Shown here: piece by piece, positions 8,601 through 18,908 of the stretch
Position numbering within the stretch: position 1 is the stretch's first letter
Layout: every line of letters starts with the position of its first letter
Origin: Legionella beliardensis
Lineage (GTDB): Bacteria > Pseudomonadota > Gammaproteobacteria > Legionellales > Legionellaceae
DNA: 64,000 nucleotides
Assembly: GCF_900452395.1 (NCBI RefSeq)
Contig: NZ_UGNV01000001.1
Coordinates: forward strand, 2,319,501-2,383,500
Direction: 5' to 3'
Notes under the pieces: generated by a model
Told to the model about the DNA's origin: nothing
Seen by the model: only the letters and a program-made list of their open reading frames with translations
Databases searched by the model: none
Made by a program: the position numbers and the translations under genes

Positions 8601-10120
8601 CCATTCGGGAAAAAGGCTTGTTGTCCATCAGGGTTTTGCACGATGACATCCACCGCCTCCTCGGCAGCCACTCTGGCTTGTAAGGTTGTAGGTAAGACTG
8701 GCGGCGCTGGCACAATCACTTTAATGAGGTTAGGTGATAACACCTCAATGCCACGGGCCACTTGGCTGCCAAAAAATACCAGCAACCCTTGGGCAAAGTT
8801 CGTGCCGATGATGGTCACCGTGTTGCCACCGGTCAGCGGCCCAGTATTAGGGCTCACGGCGCTGATACTGGGTGCGAGCAGTTTAGTAATTTGTTCAGCA
8901 ATGGCCAGCACTTGCTGCATCTTTACCGCAGGCAGGCCAACCCATTGGCTAATGCCACCTAATTGTTGGCCGCCCCAGTGATGCGCTGCCTCATAGGCCT
9001 TAGCGCGTGCACCGAGGAAACTTACTTGCACACTAATTTGATTATTATCTGGCGTGGCATTGTGTGAGGTGATGTGTTGCCCAAGGAGGGATAGTTCGAG
9101 CCCTAACACTGGCAGATTAGGCAGCCAGCTTAAGCCTGCCTGATAAGTGTTATAAATTTCCCGCGCGCTTGCTTCGGCGCTTACTTTCAAACGCTCACCC
9201 AGCAAGCGATTCACGGCAATGCCCGCCCCTAACCCATCCCGGTCCTCGCTCGCATGCGGTGTAAACGCGGTGTGGTAATAGATTTGGTCATAATACAGCG
9301 TGCCCTGCATCCAGGTGGCAGGCGTTAACAACAGCTCAACGCCTGCATCAATGCCGATGCTGGTGGCCCCGGCAATATGGCGGTAATTGATGCATTGCAA
9401 GCCTGCTTCATACCCACCACAATTGATGCCATTGGACGTAAAAATAAGCGGGTTTAAACGTTGATTCACAGCACTTGCATAATAACCACCCGCATGAATC
9501 CCTTGCACCACGGGCAAATTAAACAATTGCTGGAACCGAATCCCATAAGCGTCTTGATGAACGCGCTGGTCAAGCTTGCCGGAGTCAAATTGAAAAGGTA
9601 GCCTCTGCCCAAAGCGTTCAGCCGTGAATTTCACCTGCGCCAAAGGGGACAAGCCATAGCCCACCGTGCCATTAATTCGGTATTGGTCAGCACCGTATTC
9701 ACCTAATACCCCAAAAGCTATGCGTTCGCCTAATGGCAAAATATACTGAGCATTGAAAAAGGTCCCTGTTAAATCACTGTAAGTCACCCCCCAATTCAAG
9801 GGGCCGCTTAAACCTAACTGCTGATTGGTCAGCGATAAATTGGTTAATGTGCCTGTTTGAGCATAATTAAGTAGTGGCGTCCAAGGACCAACATTAATAG
9901 TGGGTGTATTGATAGCTGGCTTACCCAAGGGGCCAGATGAAGGAGTTGATGGTGGAGATAGCGGTAGCACTGACGCCATGGCCAGCTGAAATAATTGACT
10001 GTAAATTAAGACATAGGCTATGCCGCGCCGAAAATAAGCCGGCTTGCGTGATTGCTTATTGGGAATAATCTGGCCAAAGCGCTTCGTTAAACGATGAATT
10101 ATTCCTGACTTCCTTCTCAT
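5609..10120 (-). CDS. Giant surface adhesin: inverse-autotransporter-like barrel, 11 TIG repeats, DUF1566/Lcl-like tip
   Basis: This protein of about 1,503 residues begins with a long basic signal region (about 1-50; hydrophobic part GIAYVLIYSQLFQLAMA). Residues 60-400 form an alternating polar/aromatic domain (repeated Y/G-rich strands) that looks like an outer-membrane barrel. TIG/IPT immunoglobulin-like repeats start near 417: two divergent, then nine of exactly 84 residues. The last 148 residues (GGIVYLVDG, WFLPARDEFNAIY, YWSSSQ, RCIRTF) resemble DUF1566 domains such as the C-terminus of the Legionella Lcl adhesin. Barrel-first order fits type Ve secretion, with the passenger outside; this is inferred from layout. 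The ATG at 10120 follows AAAGGA better than the GTG at 10123. GC is clearly above that of its neighbours. Confidence 0.85.
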   Translation of the reverse strand: MRRKSGIIHRLTKRFGQIIPNKQSRKPAYFRRGIAYVLIYSQLFQLAMASVLPLSPPSTPSSGPLGKPAINTPTINVGPWTPLLNYAQTGTLTNLSLTNQQLGLSGPLNWGVTYSDLTGTFFNAQYILPLGERIAFGVLGEYGADQYRINGTVGYGLSPLAQVKFTAERFGQRLPFQFDSGKLDQRVHQDAYGIRFQQLFNLPVVQGIHAGGYYASAVNQRLNPLIFTSNGINCGGYEAGLQCINYRHIAGATSIGIDAGVELLLTPATWMQGTLYYDQIYYHTAFTPHASEDRDGLGAGIAVNRLLGERLKVSAEASAREIYNTYQAGLSWLPNLPVLGLELSLLGQHITSHNATPDNNQISVQVSFLGARAKAYEAAHHWGGQQLGGISQWVGLPAVKMQQVLAIAEQITKLLAPSISAVSPNTGPLTGGNTVTIIGTNFAQGLLVFFGSQVARGIEVLSPNLIKVIVPAPPVLPTTLQARVAAEEAVDVIVQNPDGQQAFFPNGYLYVTVAQPTIASLTPAVGSTAGGTVVIITGEHLGTTSQVTFNGAPALINQVTDTQVIVTTAAHAAGVVAVVLTTSAGQVTKANAFTYVVPPPTLTSLTPTTGPVAGGQTVTLTGTNLTGTTNVTFGGVPATGISVVNDSTVTVVTPAGLAGPVDVTVTTTGGSATLAGGYAYLAAPTITTLNPSAGPVAGGQAVTLTGANLSGTTSVTFGGTPVTSVTVVNDATLLVVTPAGPVGPVGVTVTTTSGSATLSSGYTYVAAPTITTINPTSGSTTGGQTVTITGTNLTGTTSVTFGSTPATGVTVVNDATVTVVTPAGLAGPVDVTLTATGGSVTVPGGHVYVTTPTITLINPNAGPVTGGQTVTITGANLTGTNSVTFGGTPATGVTVVNDSTVTVVTPAGIAGPVDVTVTTVGGSVTIPGGYTYVTAPTITTINPTAGPAAGGQTVTITGTNLTGTNSVTFDGTPATGVTVVNDSTVTVVTPAGIAGPVDVMVTTVGGSETVPGGYTYVAAPTITTVNPTAGPAAGGQTVTITGTNLTGTTSVTFGGAPATGITVVNDSTVTVVTPAGTAGSVDVTLTTVGGSATAAGAYTYVAAPTIITINPTSGPELGGQTVTITGTNLIGTTNVTFGGTPATGVTVVNDSTVTVVTPAVPAGAVDVTLTTVGGSVTVPGGYTYLPTPFILSINPDEGPMAGGQTVTLTGTNLTGTTSVTFDGVPGTSVTVLNDSTVTVVTPAGTAGAVNVTVTAPGGTYTIPLGYTYVNPPLINGISPGSGPAAGGQTVTISGANLTGTTSVTFDGIPATGITVVNDSSVTVVTPANTTGPADVVVTAIGGSTTVPGGYTYVVAVGDSYLGGIVYLVDGAGTSGRVVSATDSSSFVSWSSSLNNNVSTSLTNGAQNTTNIINTDPACTTTLNCAARYCRQAAGFDANWFLPARDEFNAIYTSGIVGFSVFPYWSSSQFNISNAYQFSFSSGGSLPNNKTFPLPVRCIRTFSP
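6056..8323 (-). repeat. Nine tandem 252-bp TIG-repeat units
   Basis: The nine near-identical TIG modules occupy 2,268 bp, exactly 9 x 252. Each unit starts with a PTITT.NP-like strand and keeps GGQTVT.TGTNLTGT, SVTFGG and VVNDSTVTVVTPAG. The perfect unit length points to expansion by in-frame duplication or slippage, and copy number probably varies between strains. Confidence 0.95.
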
Positions 10121-10450
10121 CACTGAATCCTTTCTACTACGAATAAGGTTGCCCCTTCATTTGGGGCACCTAATGTAACAAAAAATAAACAAGAAAGGAA
10201 ATCGATATTAGCCAGATTTAAGCAACTTTTATGGCACTCAGATTAGATATCTTTCGGCATCAATCACTTAAATTAAATTTGCTATAAAAAAATAATTATT
10301 ATTTTAATATTTTTTCTTGGTAAAGGGATGAAAAACAATTTGGATTAAATGACAGCTGCCCAAGAAGACTTAAGCATAGGATTTATAAAAAATCAGCAAA
10401 AACAAATTAAATAGCCTCACATTTCACATTAAATACTAGTTAATTAAAAC
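10121..10450. other. Gene-free, AT-rich stretch upstream of the adhesin gene
   Basis: Together with the terminator that follows, this is about 380 bp between the adhesin start and the next gene. It should hold the adhesin promoter, but no convincing -35/-10 pair was picked out. A run of A/T around 10285-10315 is the only notable composition feature. Confidence 0.5.
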
Positions 10451-10481
10451 TTGATACCCAGCAGAAGTTGCTGGGTATCAA
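10451..10481 (-). terminator. Intrinsic terminator for 10501-10869
   Basis: There is a perfect 13-bp stem, TTGATACCCAGCA paired with TGCTGGGTATCAA, around a 5-nt loop. On the minus strand it is followed by GTTTTAATT. It lies 20 bp past the stop of the Thr/Gly-rich membrane protein gene. Confidence 0.7.
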
Positions 10482-10500
10482 AAGATTACCAGAAGGCTAT

Positions 10501-10869
10501 TTAAGCACCGCCGCCTGTACCGCCAGAGCCTGTACCAGTACCTGTTGCACCACCAGTGCCAGTGCCAGCACCAGCTCCAGTACCAGTTGTACCAGTGCCA
10601 GTAGCACCGCCAGCCCCAGTACCAGTTCCAGTCGTACCAGTTCCAGTCGTACCAGTACCCGTAGTGCCGGCACCAGTAGTCCCTGTTCCAGTCGCGCCAG
10701 TGCCTGTCGTATCAGTAGCGCCTGTACCTGTGGTCGTCGTTGTGGTAGCTGTACCTGTCGTATCCGTCGTCGTATCTGTATGACGACCAAACAGGAAGTA
10801 TAAAATAAGCGCAGCAATAATTATTATGCCAATTATTGTTAAAATCCCTGTGCGTTCGTTATTAACCAT
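10501..10869 (-). CDS. Small single-pass membrane protein with Gly/Thr low-complexity tail
   Basis: This 122-residue protein has one N-terminal membrane helix (about 8-28, ILTIIGIIIIAALILYFLF). The rest is almost entirely Gly, Thr and Ala in degenerate TGTG/TTGTG repeats, ending GGA. The start is the ATG at 10869, 6 nt after a strong AAGGAG; an upstream in-frame ATG at 10890 lacks such a site. The same tail type occurs in the neighbour at 10931-11422. Function is unknown; a flexible periplasmic or surface tether is one possibility. The DNA is a mass of short Gly/Thr codon repeats and prone to slippage. Confidence 0.7.
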   Translation of the reverse strand: MVNNERTGILTIIGIIIIAALILYFLFGRHTDTTTDTTGTATTTTTTGTGATDTTGTGATGTGTTGAGTTGTGTTGTGTTGTGTGAGGATGTGTTGTGAGAGTGTGGATGTGTGSGGTGGGA

Positions 10870-10930
10870 GTTGTTCTCCTTGAACTGCAATAATTTAATA
10901 AATTTAATAGCCTAATGAGTAAATCTATTT

Positions 10931-11422
10931 TTATTGCCCACCACCTGCACCTGCACCGCCTGCACCTGCACCACCTGTGCCTATACCACCTGCGCCAGTA
11001 CCAGTACCAGTAGTTCCAGTACCTGTAGTTCCTGTACCTGTACCCATAGTTCCTGTACCTGTACTGTCAGTGCCCATCGTACCATCGCTACCAGAAGTTG
11101 TTCCTGTACCCATATCTGAGCCAGTAGTACCGCTAGAATTCATATCGGTTCCAGTTCCAGTAGAATTCATATCAGTGCCAGTTCCGGTTGTAGTACCTGT
11201 AGAATCTGTACTAATGCCTGAGTCAGTCGTTGTTCCTGTTGTGCCTGTACCAGTGGTACCCGTAGTTGTTCCAGTTGTATCAGTACCAGTTCCAGTTGTA
11301 GTACCTGTAGAGTACGTACCACTGCCTGTATTAGTAGTTGACGTATCTGAATCGGCAGCAATGGCAGCATTTACAGCGGAGAAAACCATCGTTGTAAGCA
11401 TGACTGAAAGTAGACGTTTCAT
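10931..11422 (-). CDS. Secreted Thr/Gly-rich low-complexity protein
   Basis: This 163-residue protein has a clear signal peptide (MKRLLSVMLTTMVFSAVNAAIA, predicted cut before ADSDTS). The mature chain consists of Thr, Gly, Ser, Asp and Met in imperfect TGTGT/DSTGT repeats, ending in a Gly/Ala-rich stretch and GGQ. No cysteines or known domain are present. The ribosome site AAAGGAG is strong. Composition relates it to the downstream gene at 10501-10869 (same strand, 61 bp apart), so the two probably form a unit. Function is unknown. Confidence 0.7.
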   Translation of the reverse strand: MKRLLSVMLTTMVFSAVNAAIAADSDTSTTNTGSGTYSTGTTTGTGTDTTGTTTGTTGTGTTGTTTDSGISTDSTGTTTGTGTDMNSTGTGTDMNSSGTTGSDMGTGTTSGSDGTMGTDSTGTGTMGTGTGTTGTGTTGTGTGAGGIGTGGAGAGGAGAGGGQ

Positions 11423-11533
11423 AATAGTAGCTCCTTTAATCGTTTAATTAGTAACTCACTTTACTCACGTAAATTTCTAAACACCTTAAATCAGTTTAGC
11501 GTTAAATCTTTTCCACTTAATAACTTTTTATTG

Positions 11534-11986
11534 TTATTTAGCTGTATTAATAATAGCATCTAACCACTGTTTATGACGCTTTTCATCATTCCATCCTCGA
11601 CTTAAAATCTCAGCCGCCTCAGGCCATTTATTCTTATGAGAATTCATTCGCTCATAAGCTGTATTTGTATCTACTTCGTTACTCAACATCGCTTTTAAAA
11701 TAGCCTCATCACCAAACATATTAGCCAAAACAACCTTACCTTGTGCTAATAATTGCTTAGCACTAGGCCCATCTGGTACTTTAGCTTGATGACTTTTAAG
11801 AAGTGAGGTTATTTCTTGTACATGTCTTTGATGGTCATTTTTAAATTCTGTTAATTTAGTGCGATAATCAGCATTATCAAGGCGATTAATTGCTGCTTCA
11901 TAAGCTTCGATAGCATCATAGTCAAGCTCACAAAGTTCATAGAGAGCATCATGAAAATGCTCTTGCGTTCCAACTAATGTTGTCAT
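11534..11986 (-). CDS. DUF2383 ferritin-like four-helix protein
   Basis: This 150-residue all-helical protein is of the PA2169/DUF2383 type. These belong to the ferritin-like superfamily and are often stress-associated, but the activity is not settled. Visible metal-ligand-like residues include LYELCELDYDAIEAYE, the HQRHVQEI helix, and the late WNDEKRHKQWL helix. The start is chosen at 11986 (MTTLVG) because the ribosome site AAGGGA is 6-7 nt upstream; the ATG at 11992 overlaps that site. It lies between the Thr/Gly-rich protein and a hemerythrin gene, all on the minus strand. Confidence 0.8.
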   Translation of the reverse strand: MTTLVGTQEHFHDALYELCELDYDAIEAYEAAINRLDNADYRTKLTEFKNDHQRHVQEITSLLKSHQAKVPDGPSAKQLLAQGKVVLANMFGDEAILKAMLSNEVDTNTAYERMNSHKNKWPEAAEILSRGWNDEKRHKQWLDAIINTAK

Positions 11987-12130
11987 TATCATTCCCTTGT
12001 CTATAAGTTTTTACGTTGCACCCTACCTTAGAAAATCCTTTTACATTAAGATAAGTCCTTTAACATAATATTATAATTTTAATAATTAGCAAGTGACTGA
12101 GTTTTAAGTGGGCATCTAAACGCCCTTAAC

Positions 12131-12601
12131 CTACTTTGCGTCACGCAGCGAAATGTCTATTTTTTTCTCTACTAATTTTTTCTCTTTTTGCATAGCGATT
12201 TCCATTTGCTGAGCCTCTTCAGACGTCAATTCTTTTTTTGCATCGGTAAAAATTTCATGTTCCTCTTCTTCGATATGATGCTGTAGGGAATCTGCCATTT
12301 TTTTAAATAGTTGCATCCAAGCAGCACCGTTTAAGGACTTATCTGATAAACGGTCAAGCATTTCTTCTACTTCAGCATGTTCTTCTTTAGCATGAGGTAT
12401 TTCCTCTTCAGTGGCAGGCTCTTTTTTTAATGGTTCATAAAACACTTTTTCTTCTGCTTTACTATGAATAATTAGCTCTTTTTTTAACTGATTAAATAAC
12501 TTATCTCTTTCTTCTGTAGCATCTGAATCTAGGCGCATTATTTTATCCATGAGACTTTGTGCCACTCTATGATCTTTTTTAAGATAAGTGAAAATACTCA
12601 T
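12131..12601 (-). CDS. Hemerythrin HHE cation-binding domain protein
   Basis: This 156-residue four-helix protein has the spaced His/Glu ligands of a di-iron hemerythrin site: H10 in KKDHRVAQ, then HSKAEEKVFYEPL, HAKEEHAEVEEM and HHIEEEEHEIF. Such proteins bind a di-iron centre and sense or buffer oxygen, NO or iron in the cytoplasm. The C-terminal 40 residues are lysine/glutamate rich. The ribosome site AAAGGAG precedes ATG 12601. It is one of three ferritin/hemerythrin-like genes within about 6 kb. Confidence 0.9.
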   Translation of the reverse strand: MSIFTYLKKDHRVAQSLMDKIMRLDSDATEERDKLFNQLKKELIIHSKAEEKVFYEPLKKEPATEEEIPHAKEEHAEVEEMLDRLSDKSLNGAAWMQLFKKMADSLQHHIEEEEHEIFTDAKKELTSEEAQQMEIAMQKEKKLVEKKIDISLRDAK

Positions 12602-14991
<2,390 letters not shown>

Positions 14992-15013
14992 GATGACTTT
15001 TATAGATGAGACT

Positions 15014-17131
15014 TTAGTATTTCAATAGAGGAATTAAATTAGAATAATTATCAGTCCATAGCATCGTCTTTTGGGTGGTAACAAATTTCCACCCTGCATT
15101 TTTGCGCAGCAACTCTATTGCAAACGGTTCATTAGGCGTTAACACTACCCATTCAGAAGAAAATTGACCTAATTTAGAGTTGCCAGTGTGATATTGATGT
15201 AACACGACCCAATCTAATTTCCGCCCTATTGCTGTTAAAACAGGTAAAAGATTAATATGCCGATTACTAATGTGTACTAATAATACACCATTTGCAGTTA
15301 ATTTTTGCTTATACAGTTTAAATGCTTCATAAGTTAAAAGATGAGTAGGGATAGAATCGGAGGAAAAAGCGTCAATAATAAGTAGATCGGTACTAGACTT
15401 TTCTCTTTGCTGTAAAACTAATCGCCCATCCCCCTGTGTAATAACAGGCTTTGCCAAGCAATCTCTCAGATAAGTAAAGAAGCGAGGGTTATCAGCAATA
15501 TTAATCACTTGCTCATCAATATCAATCACTTCCAGTTGATCAGATTGTCTAAATTGACAAACCATGGTACCGGTTCCTAAGCCAATAAGGATAGATCGTA
15601 ATAAGGGAACCTGTTGCAGAAGTTCAATGACTAACGCTGGTGGGCCATAATAAGATGTTGTTCCTAACAAGGTACTTTGCCCACTAAAGACCTGAATCCC
15701 ATGGACAGTGCTTTGGCTAATTAAGGCATGCCCACTAGCTATTGTTGAGACTTGCTTAATACCATAAAAATTTCGCTGCTGAGCTAAAATTGGCATGTGT
15801 TTAAACCAGGGACTAAAAATAAAAATAAATAAAATAACCGTTGCTACAAAAAGATTTATACAACTTCTAGCCCAAATAACCATGATTATTATGGAACTAA
15901 ACTCAGCGAGATGGTATTTCTTAACCCAATTTAACCAAGGTAGATTAGGTAAGAAAAAACTACCTAATAATAACAAAGCAATGATGAGTGGCGTATAGTT
16001 TAACCCTCTTAAAGGCAGACGAAAACATAAAAAAGACAAAGCAACTACAAGCGGGTATTCATAAGGGCCTTGGAATAACCGCGGCGCAAGTAATCCATTA
16101 AACAAACCAGCTAAGACACCGCCCAGCGCTAAACAGACATAAAAACTAGTTAAATGCTCGGCAGCAGGCCGACGTTGCACTAACTCACCATGACAAAGTA
16201 AAGCAATAATAAAAAAATAAGCTAGATGTATAATAATTAATTGATAAGCTGAAAGACTATTAACGCCTAATATAAAAGCTAAGAGAGGAAAAATAGCAAA
16301 AAGGAGCGCATTATTAACTACCCACTGATGAGGTATAAGTGGCTTTTGGGCAAAAGTAATAATAAAACTTAACAAATAAAGCGCTAAAGGAATAACCCAA
16401 AATAATGGGGTTGCTGCAATATCAGTAGAAATATAAAACGTGACACCTAACATTAAGCTACAAGGAATAAAGCTATAGCTTATCCAAGTAAATAACTGAT
16501 AATAAGAAAGCGACTGCCGCTTCGCTTGAATTTTCTTAGAATAAGAATAGGGTACAAAAAATAAAATACTAGTTATCAAAACAAGATAGAGTTTAAAGCC
16601 GTCATTCCAGTACTGATATTGGGCGCTCAAATCAACCCAGCGCTCAACAGCCCAAGGATAACTAAGTAAAGCTAATAGACTACCTATATTACTAGCTACG
16701 TATAAAAAATAGGGATCAGGGGCTTTTTTACTTTTAGTATGACTAAAAGCAAATTGTAGCAATGGCGCTGATGATGCAATAACCAATAAAGGCAAACCCA
16801 ATTGCATAAATAAGCTTTTTAAAATAATTAAATCCGGGGAATGTACGGGATTTGCTGAGCTTGTTGTAAGATAAAGTGGTAACCATAAAACACTTAACAG
16901 CAAAACACCTGCATGGATTAAACGCCAATACCAATTGTGATTAATATAACTTAAAGCCCAAGCATAACCGTAAGCTAATAGTAGCAACGCTTGAAAAAAA
17001 AGCATGCATACGGTCCATACTGCAGGTGTCCCACCATAGATAGGAAGCAGACTCTTAGCAACCATGGGCTGTATAATGAATAATAAGGAAGCACTTAAAA
17101 ATAGACTAATGGAAAATAATAATTGAATCAC
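15014..17131 (-). CDS. Membrane-fused spermidine synthase-like protein
   Basis: The 705 residues comprise an N-terminal half of a dozen or more hydrophobic helices (about 1-450), then a soluble Rossmann methyltransferase-like domain. Spermidine-synthase signatures in the latter are IGLGTGTMV (about 516-523), EVIDIDEQVI, GDGRLVLQ and DAFSSDSIPTHLLT. Proteins of this layout are commonly annotated as fused MFS/spermidine synthase. Whether this one makes polyamines is unproven; no speD or speE partner is nearby. The C-terminal domain probably faces the cytoplasm. The start at 17131 has no strong ribosome site. Confidence 0.8.
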   Translation of the reverse strand: MIQLLFSISLFLSASLLFIIQPMVAKSLLPIYGGTPAVWTVCMLFFQALLLLAYGYAWALSYINHNWYWRLIHAGVLLLSVLWLPLYLTTSSANPVHSPDLIILKSLFMQLGLPLLVIASSAPLLQFAFSHTKSKKAPDPYFLYVASNIGSLLALLSYPWAVERWVDLSAQYQYWNDGFKLYLVLITSILFFVPYSYSKKIQAKRQSLSYYQLFTWISYSFIPCSLMLGVTFYISTDIAATPLFWVIPLALYLLSFIITFAQKPLIPHQWVVNNALLFAIFPLLAFILGVNSLSAYQLIIIHLAYFFIIALLCHGELVQRRPAAEHLTSFYVCLALGGVLAGLFNGLLAPRLFQGPYEYPLVVALSFLCFRLPLRGLNYTPLIIALLLLGSFFLPNLPWLNWVKKYHLAEFSSIIIMVIWARSCINLFVATVILFIFIFSPWFKHMPILAQQRNFYGIKQVSTIASGHALISQSTVHGIQVFSGQSTLLGTTSYYGPPALVIELLQQVPLLRSILIGLGTGTMVCQFRQSDQLEVIDIDEQVINIADNPRFFTYLRDCLAKPVITQGDGRLVLQQREKSSTDLLIIDAFSSDSIPTHLLTYEAFKLYKQKLTANGVLLVHISNRHINLLPVLTAIGRKLDWVVLHQYHTGNSKLGQFSSEWVVLTPNEPFAIELLRKNAGWKFVTTQKTMLWTDNYSNLIPLLKY

Positions 17132-17264
17132 ACTATCCCTGCTTAATTCTTATTGTAATTGTAAAGCCACCCAATTTAGGATGCTTTTACAGGCTTAACA
17201 TGCACCATAAAGGTGTAACATGCTAAGTAGCTAACTTATTATCCTAAAATGCCTAACTAGTTAC

Positions 17265-17282
17265 TCCCTGCTTAAGCAGGGA
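17265..17282. terminator. Perfect palindromic hairpin downstream of dps
   Basis: TCCCTGCTTAAGCAGGGA is an 18-bp perfect palindrome, extended by AGTTA/AACT flanks. It lies 33 bp past the dps stop and before the next minus-strand gene. There is no T tract, so it may be a weak terminator or an mRNA-stabilising hairpin. Confidence 0.4.
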
Positions 17283-17315
17283 TAACTAATTAAATATTAG
17301 TATGTTATTTAACTA

Positions 17316-17753
17316 TTAAGCTTCACTTGAAGCACTTAACATCCAGCGAGATTTTTCATGTGCTGCAATGCGATCGCTTAATAAAGTTACCGTTCCCTCA
17401 TCAGCTTGCTCTTGAGCTAATTTAAGTGATTGATTTAAGTCTTTAATTAACGTGCCATGATCATTGGCTAATTCTTTGACCATTTCATTCGCTGAAATGC
17501 CAGAATTACCATCTTTAACACGCTTTAATTGATTATACTCATTAAATGTTGCTGGCGCTTTGTGACCTAGAATCAAAATACGCTCTGCAACTTCATCAAC
17601 TGCTTCCGCTAACTCTTGATATTGCCTTTCGAATAATTCATGCAACGCTTTAAATTGCGCGCCTTTCACATGCCAATGATAGTTTTGAGTTTTTAAATAC
17701 AAAGCATAGGTATCTGCTAGCAGAATAGAAAGTTGGCTAATAACATCTTTCAT
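17316..17753 (-). CDS. dps: Dps family DNA-protecting ferritin-like protein
   Basis: Dps dodecamers oxidise and store iron using peroxide and shield DNA. The 145-residue protein has the family's first helix with TQNYHWHVKG, where His residues of the inter-subunit ferroxidase site lie. The second helix carries ELAEAVDEVAERIL, which supplies the Asp/Glu ligands, and GHKAPATFNEY follows. The tail is short, so DNA binding through a lysine-rich extension is not evident. The ribosome site AAGGAG is good. It is monocistronic. Confidence 0.93.
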   Translation of the reverse strand: MKDVISQLSILLADTYALYLKTQNYHWHVKGAQFKALHELFERQYQELAEAVDEVAERILILGHKAPATFNEYNQLKRVKDGNSGISANEMVKELANDHGTLIKDLNQSLKLAQEQADEGTVTLLSDRIAAHEKSRWMLSASSEA

Positions 17754-17968
17754 AACAAGCTCCTTAATAATAAGTGGTGGTAATGTCTAAGCATAGTTCA
17801 AGTAAATGGTATTTTAAAATCAATTGTTTATATCATAATCATTGAAATAGTTTATGACTACCTCTTTACAAAATGGATTACCTTAAAACTTAAATTAATT
17901 AACCACCTATAACACAAAATATCAAGTATACTAGGGACATAATTTCCCTTGTTAAAGAGAGAACTTAA

Positions 17969-18862
17969 ATGACTGAATCTCTGTTTTCCCTACCTATTTT
18001 AGATTTAAATCAAATAGATAGTACTACCCAGCAAGCTAGCCTTCAGGCGCTTGAATCTGGAAATGTCATTTATTTTCCTAATTATTTTTTTAATTTTCCG
18101 CAACTAGATAAGTTTTTGACAGAAGAAATTTTAGATGGTCACCATAAAAATATTAGCTTTGACTACCGTACTAGCAAGTTAGGTGGGATTAAGAAAAAAA
18201 CTAATGATGCATTTAAGCTTCACATCGAACTTAAAGAATTTATGCAGCAGTATGCTAATTTTGCTAGAAATTTAGTCACCACCCTGCTGCCCCAATATCA
18301 ACAGCATTTACAATGGGGGCGAACGAGCTATCGTCCGGCGCAAATTCTAGGCCGCCCTACTTCAAAACGTAAAGATGATACGAGGCTGCATGTTGATTCT
18401 TTTGCCGCATCGCCTGTGAATGGCTTAAGGATTTTGCGCGTCTTTTGTAATATTAATCCCCATGGTGAGCCCCGTGTTTGGCACCTTGGAGAGCCTTTTG
18501 ACCGAGTAATACAACGCTTTGCTAAACAAATTCCTGATTATCGCGCTTCGGTCGCAAAATTACTAAAACTCGTTAAAGTAACTAAAACCTTACGATCAGC
18601 CTATGATCACTATCAATTACAATTACATGATCGCATGAAATTAGATGACAATTATCAACAAACAGTAGAAAAAAAACTGATTAACTTTGCTGCCCAGAGC
18701 ACTTGGTTAGTCTTTACTGATCAGGTTTCACATGCAGCATTAAGTGGACAATTTTTACTTGAGCAAACTTTTTATTTACCTGTCAGTGCCATGGCTAGTC
18801 CGAATTTATCACCACTTAATTATTGGCAACAAGAAAAACTAACTAGTCGACAAAGTGAGTAG
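17969..18862 (+). CDS. kdoO: Kdo hydroxylase (Fe(II)/2-oxoglutarate dioxygenase, KdoO type)
   Basis: KdoO hydroxylates the 3-deoxy-D-manno-octulosonic acid of Kdo2-lipid A in the lipopolysaccharide inner core, using Fe(II), oxygen and 2-oxoglutarate. The 297-residue protein fits the family length. The metal pair H-x-D is seen in TRLHVDSFAASP. An Arg-rich segment (GLRILRVFCNINPHGEPRVWHLGE) and the distal His in QVSHAALSGQFLLEQTF follow; the latter two supply the third ligand and 2-oxoglutarate contacts. The protein is cytoplasmic or membrane-peripheral. A terminator follows at 18872-18907. Confidence 0.88.
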   Translation: MTESLFSLPILDLNQIDSTTQQASLQALESGNVIYFPNYFFNFPQLDKFLTEEILDGHHKNISFDYRTSKLGGIKKKTNDAFKLHIELKEFMQQYANFARNLVTTLLPQYQQHLQWGRTSYRPAQILGRPTSKRKDDTRLHVDSFAASPVNGLRILRVFCNINPHGEPRVWHLGEPFDRVIQRFAKQIPDYRASVAKLLKLVKVTKTLRSAYDHYQLQLHDRMKLDDNYQQTVEKKLINFAAQSTWLVFTDQVSHAALSGQFLLEQTFYLPVSAMASPNLSPLNYWQQEKLTSRQSE

Positions 18863-18871
18863 CATTATCAA

Positions 18872-18907
18872 GATTTACGAATTTAATAAAGCTTGGATTC
18901 GTAAATC
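18872..18907. terminator. Terminator between convergent genes
   Basis: The perfect 11-bp stem GATTTACGAAT / ATTCGTAAATC is followed on the plus strand by CTTATTTAATTTT. It sits between the kdoO stop (18862) and the convergent gene stop (18909) and may serve both directions. Confidence 0.6.
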
Positions 18908-18908
18908 C

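Noticed and set aside
10468-11447. Plus-strand open frames over the Thr/Gly-rich genes
   Set aside because: They are products of the short repeats, giving Pro/Val or Cys/Ser/Thr-only chains; the minus-strand genes have signal/membrane segments and strong ribosome sites.
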